DNA from: Xiphias gladius
Lineage: Eukaryota > Chordata > Actinopteri > Istiophoriformes > Xiphiidae
Length of the DNA: 64,000 nt
Assembly: GCF_016859285.1 (NCBI RefSeq)
Contig: NC_053400.1
Span: forward strand, 18,485,046 to 18,549,045
Reading direction: 5' to 3'
Below the pieces are notes generated by a model. It did not search any database and was not told the origin of the DNA. It saw only the letters and a program-made list of their open reading frames with translations. Positions 62,401-64,000 of the stretch are shown here, piece by piece. The position numbers were made by a program, and so were the translations under genes. How positions within the stretch are numbered: the stretch's first letter is position 1; every line of letters starts with the position of its first letter.

Positions 62401-63808
62401 GTAAAGGAGAGAAAGTAATACATTTTGGGCAGAAGTTTCAAGTAAAAAATTCTGAGCTTCAGAGGTCAGATCAACATTTGATGAAGAGCGTCTTTGTATA
62501 AATTTTAAATTACATGTTGAAGTCAACTGTCACCGTATTATTTGTGTCATATGTAGTGGCACATGTACAATTTTGCAGAGGAACAGCAGACTGCAGCCTA
62601 ACATTAAATCAGTGGCACATTCATTACAGCAGATATGTTAACTGGACCATCAACCACAGACCAAGTTTAAATAAAACCAGGACACAAGTGGCTACTCATC
62701 AAATGACCTACTTCCAAGGCTCACAGTTTTCTTACCGGCTGTCGGTAACTTCTCCACTAGATATTTGCTCATTCAACACTGAGTTTCCTGAGTAGTTGTC
62801 AGCTGGACTGCTGGCAAATCAAATCCATCTCCTCACTGCTTGAAGAGATGGATTTCCATTCACTTTAGATGGGCTGTTATAACTCAGAAATATCAGAGAA
62901 AAAATTAAGCATCTCTGATTTGTTATGTGCTTTAGTGTTCAATAGTTGGTTACTTCTCCGACAGTCTCTAAAAATTGGGGCTAACTCTATGGTAGACTGT
63001 TTCTCAGTCTTTCTGAGTATCACACGGCTTTTGTGGTTGCGTGCTCCAAATTGGTTGTTTTGTGTCATCTTACAGAAGTCACTCCCCATCTACCCCTCAG
63101 CCTAAATTGGGTTCACAATAGTAACTGTGACCAGTTCCAGCAGCAGCGAGTCACAATGTTCAAATAGCCTCTACAGACATTACAGCAGGGTTTCCAATAT
63201 GCTTTCCAAATAGTGACCTTTGTTCATGCATGAGTAGGGATCGCTTGATGTAGATGCAGATGACTCATCCAGTGGTCTATGGTCTAATGATGAAAGTATT
63301 TTCAATTTAAAAAAAAGTCACTTACAAGTAACAAATGAAAGTTATGGTTGCACCTTTCTAAGCTAAATAATTGATTATCTTCAGAACTACTCTAACTCAC
63401 AGGACAATGGGCAAGAGACTGGTGAAGGTTATCAAATTAAAAGCATCGCAATTAATGTAGACATAGTATCAATTTCAAGTCCATTTTAAATCTGTCTGTA
63501 TATTTGCAACATGCAGGCACTAAAATCATACAACAAAGATACAATCAAATATTCAAGTAAGACTCATCATGGGTCCAAGTTTCTGCATTTGATAATCAGT
63601 CACAATTTCAATAGCTCCTTCTTTTTTTTTCTCTATGTTACCTAACTCCCTTTCTCTCATCCTAGGCATTGTAGCAGAGCAGTTTCTGAGCAGCACAGCC
63701 ACTCAGCTGACGTACCATGGCTTATGTGAGCTCACATCCACTGTACAGGAGGGTGAGCTCTGTGTGTTTTTCAGGAATAACCACTTCAGCACCATGATCA
63801 AATACAAG
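48918..63808 (+). CDS. mindy2: MINDY2 (FAM63B) Lys48-specific deubiquitinase, exons 1-6, 3' part outside window
   Basis: Exons: 48918-49823, 50311-50368, 52645-52709, 60796-60954, 62208-62310, 63666-63808. They join in frame for 478 codons and leave in phase 0 at AAG|gtaaac, so the gene continues past the right edge. Residues 1 to about 258 are a Ser-, Glu- and Ala-rich, low-hydrophobicity region, likely disordered. The catalytic fold starts at SIYHIKWIKW. Gln282 and Cys288 lie in QNENGPCPLLAI and His470 in FRNNHFSTM, the expected catalytic residues. The family trims Lys48-linked polyubiquitin from the distal end in the cytosol. The exon 1 frame is open upstream, but ATG 48918 (gaaATGG) is the first in-frame Met in good context. 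MINDY1 is less likely given synteny with adam10 and the near-identity to my recollection of human MINDY2. Confidence 0.95.
49824..52644. other. mindy2 introns 1 and 2
   Basis: Introns 49824-50310 and 50369-52644 surround the 58-nt exon 50311-50368. There is a short ACAGC pentamer run at 51221-51240; otherwise nothing is recognised. Confidence 0.55.
53299..53369. repeat. (TG)n microsatellite
   Basis: TG array with one 'tttgg' break near its left end. Confidence 0.96.
57508..57611. repeat. about two tandem copies of a 48-bp unit
   Basis: Unit 1 'atcacataagattttaggg...cagtcaacatttgtc' is followed by unit 2 'atcacgcattttaggga...cagtcagcatttgta' and then 'atcacgtatt', the start of a third. The copies differ at roughly one base in six. 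Confidence 0.8.
58074..58822. mobile_element. non-autonomous inverted-repeat DNA transposon flanked by TTAA
   Basis: The left end reads TTTAAAGGTCCCATATT and the right end, reverse-complemented, TTTAAAGGTCTCATATT, a 17-base inverted repeat with one mismatch. Both sides carry TTAA next to AGGTC, which could be a target duplication. The inside (caggctcgtttacaggcac-like, cagtatatttatagcacct, agacctgctttataatc, gacatggaaatctcact) matches a repeat very common in percomorph genomes as I recall it. It has no transposase frame. Confidence 0.75.
59461..59488. repeat. (TTTTG)n run
   Basis: About four TTTTG units after a T run. Confidence 0.85.
59975..60137 (+). mobile_element. tRNA-derived SINE, short type
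   Basis: The head runs 'gggctaggggtttaggttgctgacc' into a B box GTTCAAGTCC (60032-60041). The body is C/T-rich (cctcctctctttctcccctcg, ccctgtcatgtct), and the end reads aataaaggcaaaatgccccaaaaa. This is the layout of an abundant fish SINE. Its own AATAAA could act as a cryptic poly(A) signal in mindy2 intron 3. Confidence 0.7.
60955..62207. other. mindy2 intron 4
   Basis: A T run at 61351-61366; otherwise unique sequence without recognised features. Confidence 0.55.
62311..63665. other. mindy2 intron 5
   Basis: No repeats or exons are recognised. The acceptor tcatcctag is preceded by a strong T/C tract at 63617-63663. Confidence 0.55.
63666..63808 (+). CDS. mindy2: mindy2 exon 6 (catalytic His)
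   Basis: Encodes GIVAEQFLSSTATQLTYHG, CELTSTVQEGELCVFF and RNNHFSTMIKYK, with the catalytic His470. The donor AAG|gtaaac leaves in phase 0. The last 192 bases of the window are intron. Confidence 0.95.
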
Positions 63809-64000
63809 GTAAACACTAGACTACTGACACCACCTTCACTATAAATGTTGCCACTATTTGCATTAGTTAGATTCAGATTCATGTGTGGAGCCTACTGTAG
63901 AAATTGCAACAACTTAGAGTGCATGGTATCATCTGTCCTTCCAGTGAAGTGACAAGGGTCATGAAGCCCTTTACCTTTATATCACAGTAATTGTCTTTTG

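Overview
The window is nuclear DNA from a ray-finned fish, most likely a percomorph teleost. The genes are vertebrate and intron-rich with GT-AG junctions. The sequence is full of (CA)n/(TG)n microsatellites, and the interspersed repeats (tRNA-derived SINEs ending in a 'gcgctatataa...tccatttaccat'-type or 'aataaaggc...aaatgcccc' tail, short inverted-repeat elements, a Rex-type LINE relic) are types I associate with percomorph fish. No species can be named. I see no bacterial, viral or CRISPR content and no previously undescribed multi-gene system.

Four genes can be built exon by exon, in the order aqp9 (+), lipc (+), adam10 (-), mindy2 (+). This is the AQP9-LIPC-ADAM10-MINDY2 order of human chromosome 15q21-q22. 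(1) Positions 417-5175 hold the last two coding exons of an aquaglyceroporin (aqp9), with a likely 3' UTR to about 7.1 kb. (2) Positions 10472-17491 hold a complete nine-exon hepatic lipase (495 codons), with a poly(A) signal at 17652. (3) Positions 46112 down to 21418 hold a complete 16-exon ADAM10 metalloprotease (755 codons), convergent with lipc. (4) From 48918 to the right edge lie the first six exons (478 codons) of the deubiquitinase MINDY2, head to head with adam10. Its promoter side has a perfect CRE palindrome and a 14-codon upstream ORF.

The rest is intron and intergenic sequence. It holds one antisense LINE relic, two tRNA-derived SINEs, three non-autonomous inverted-repeat DNA elements, a degenerate multi-unit dispersed repeat, about ten microsatellites, two minisatellite-like arrays, and a perfect 13-bp foldback with an all-A loop. 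One unidentified exon-like ORF lies antisense in the last aqp9 intron and has its own acceptor and AATAAA. The genes are not one pathway: a glycerol/water channel, a lipoprotein lipase, a sheddase and a Lys48-ubiquitin hydrolase that have stayed together by synteny. Gene identities rest on my recall of human family proteins, not on a database search.
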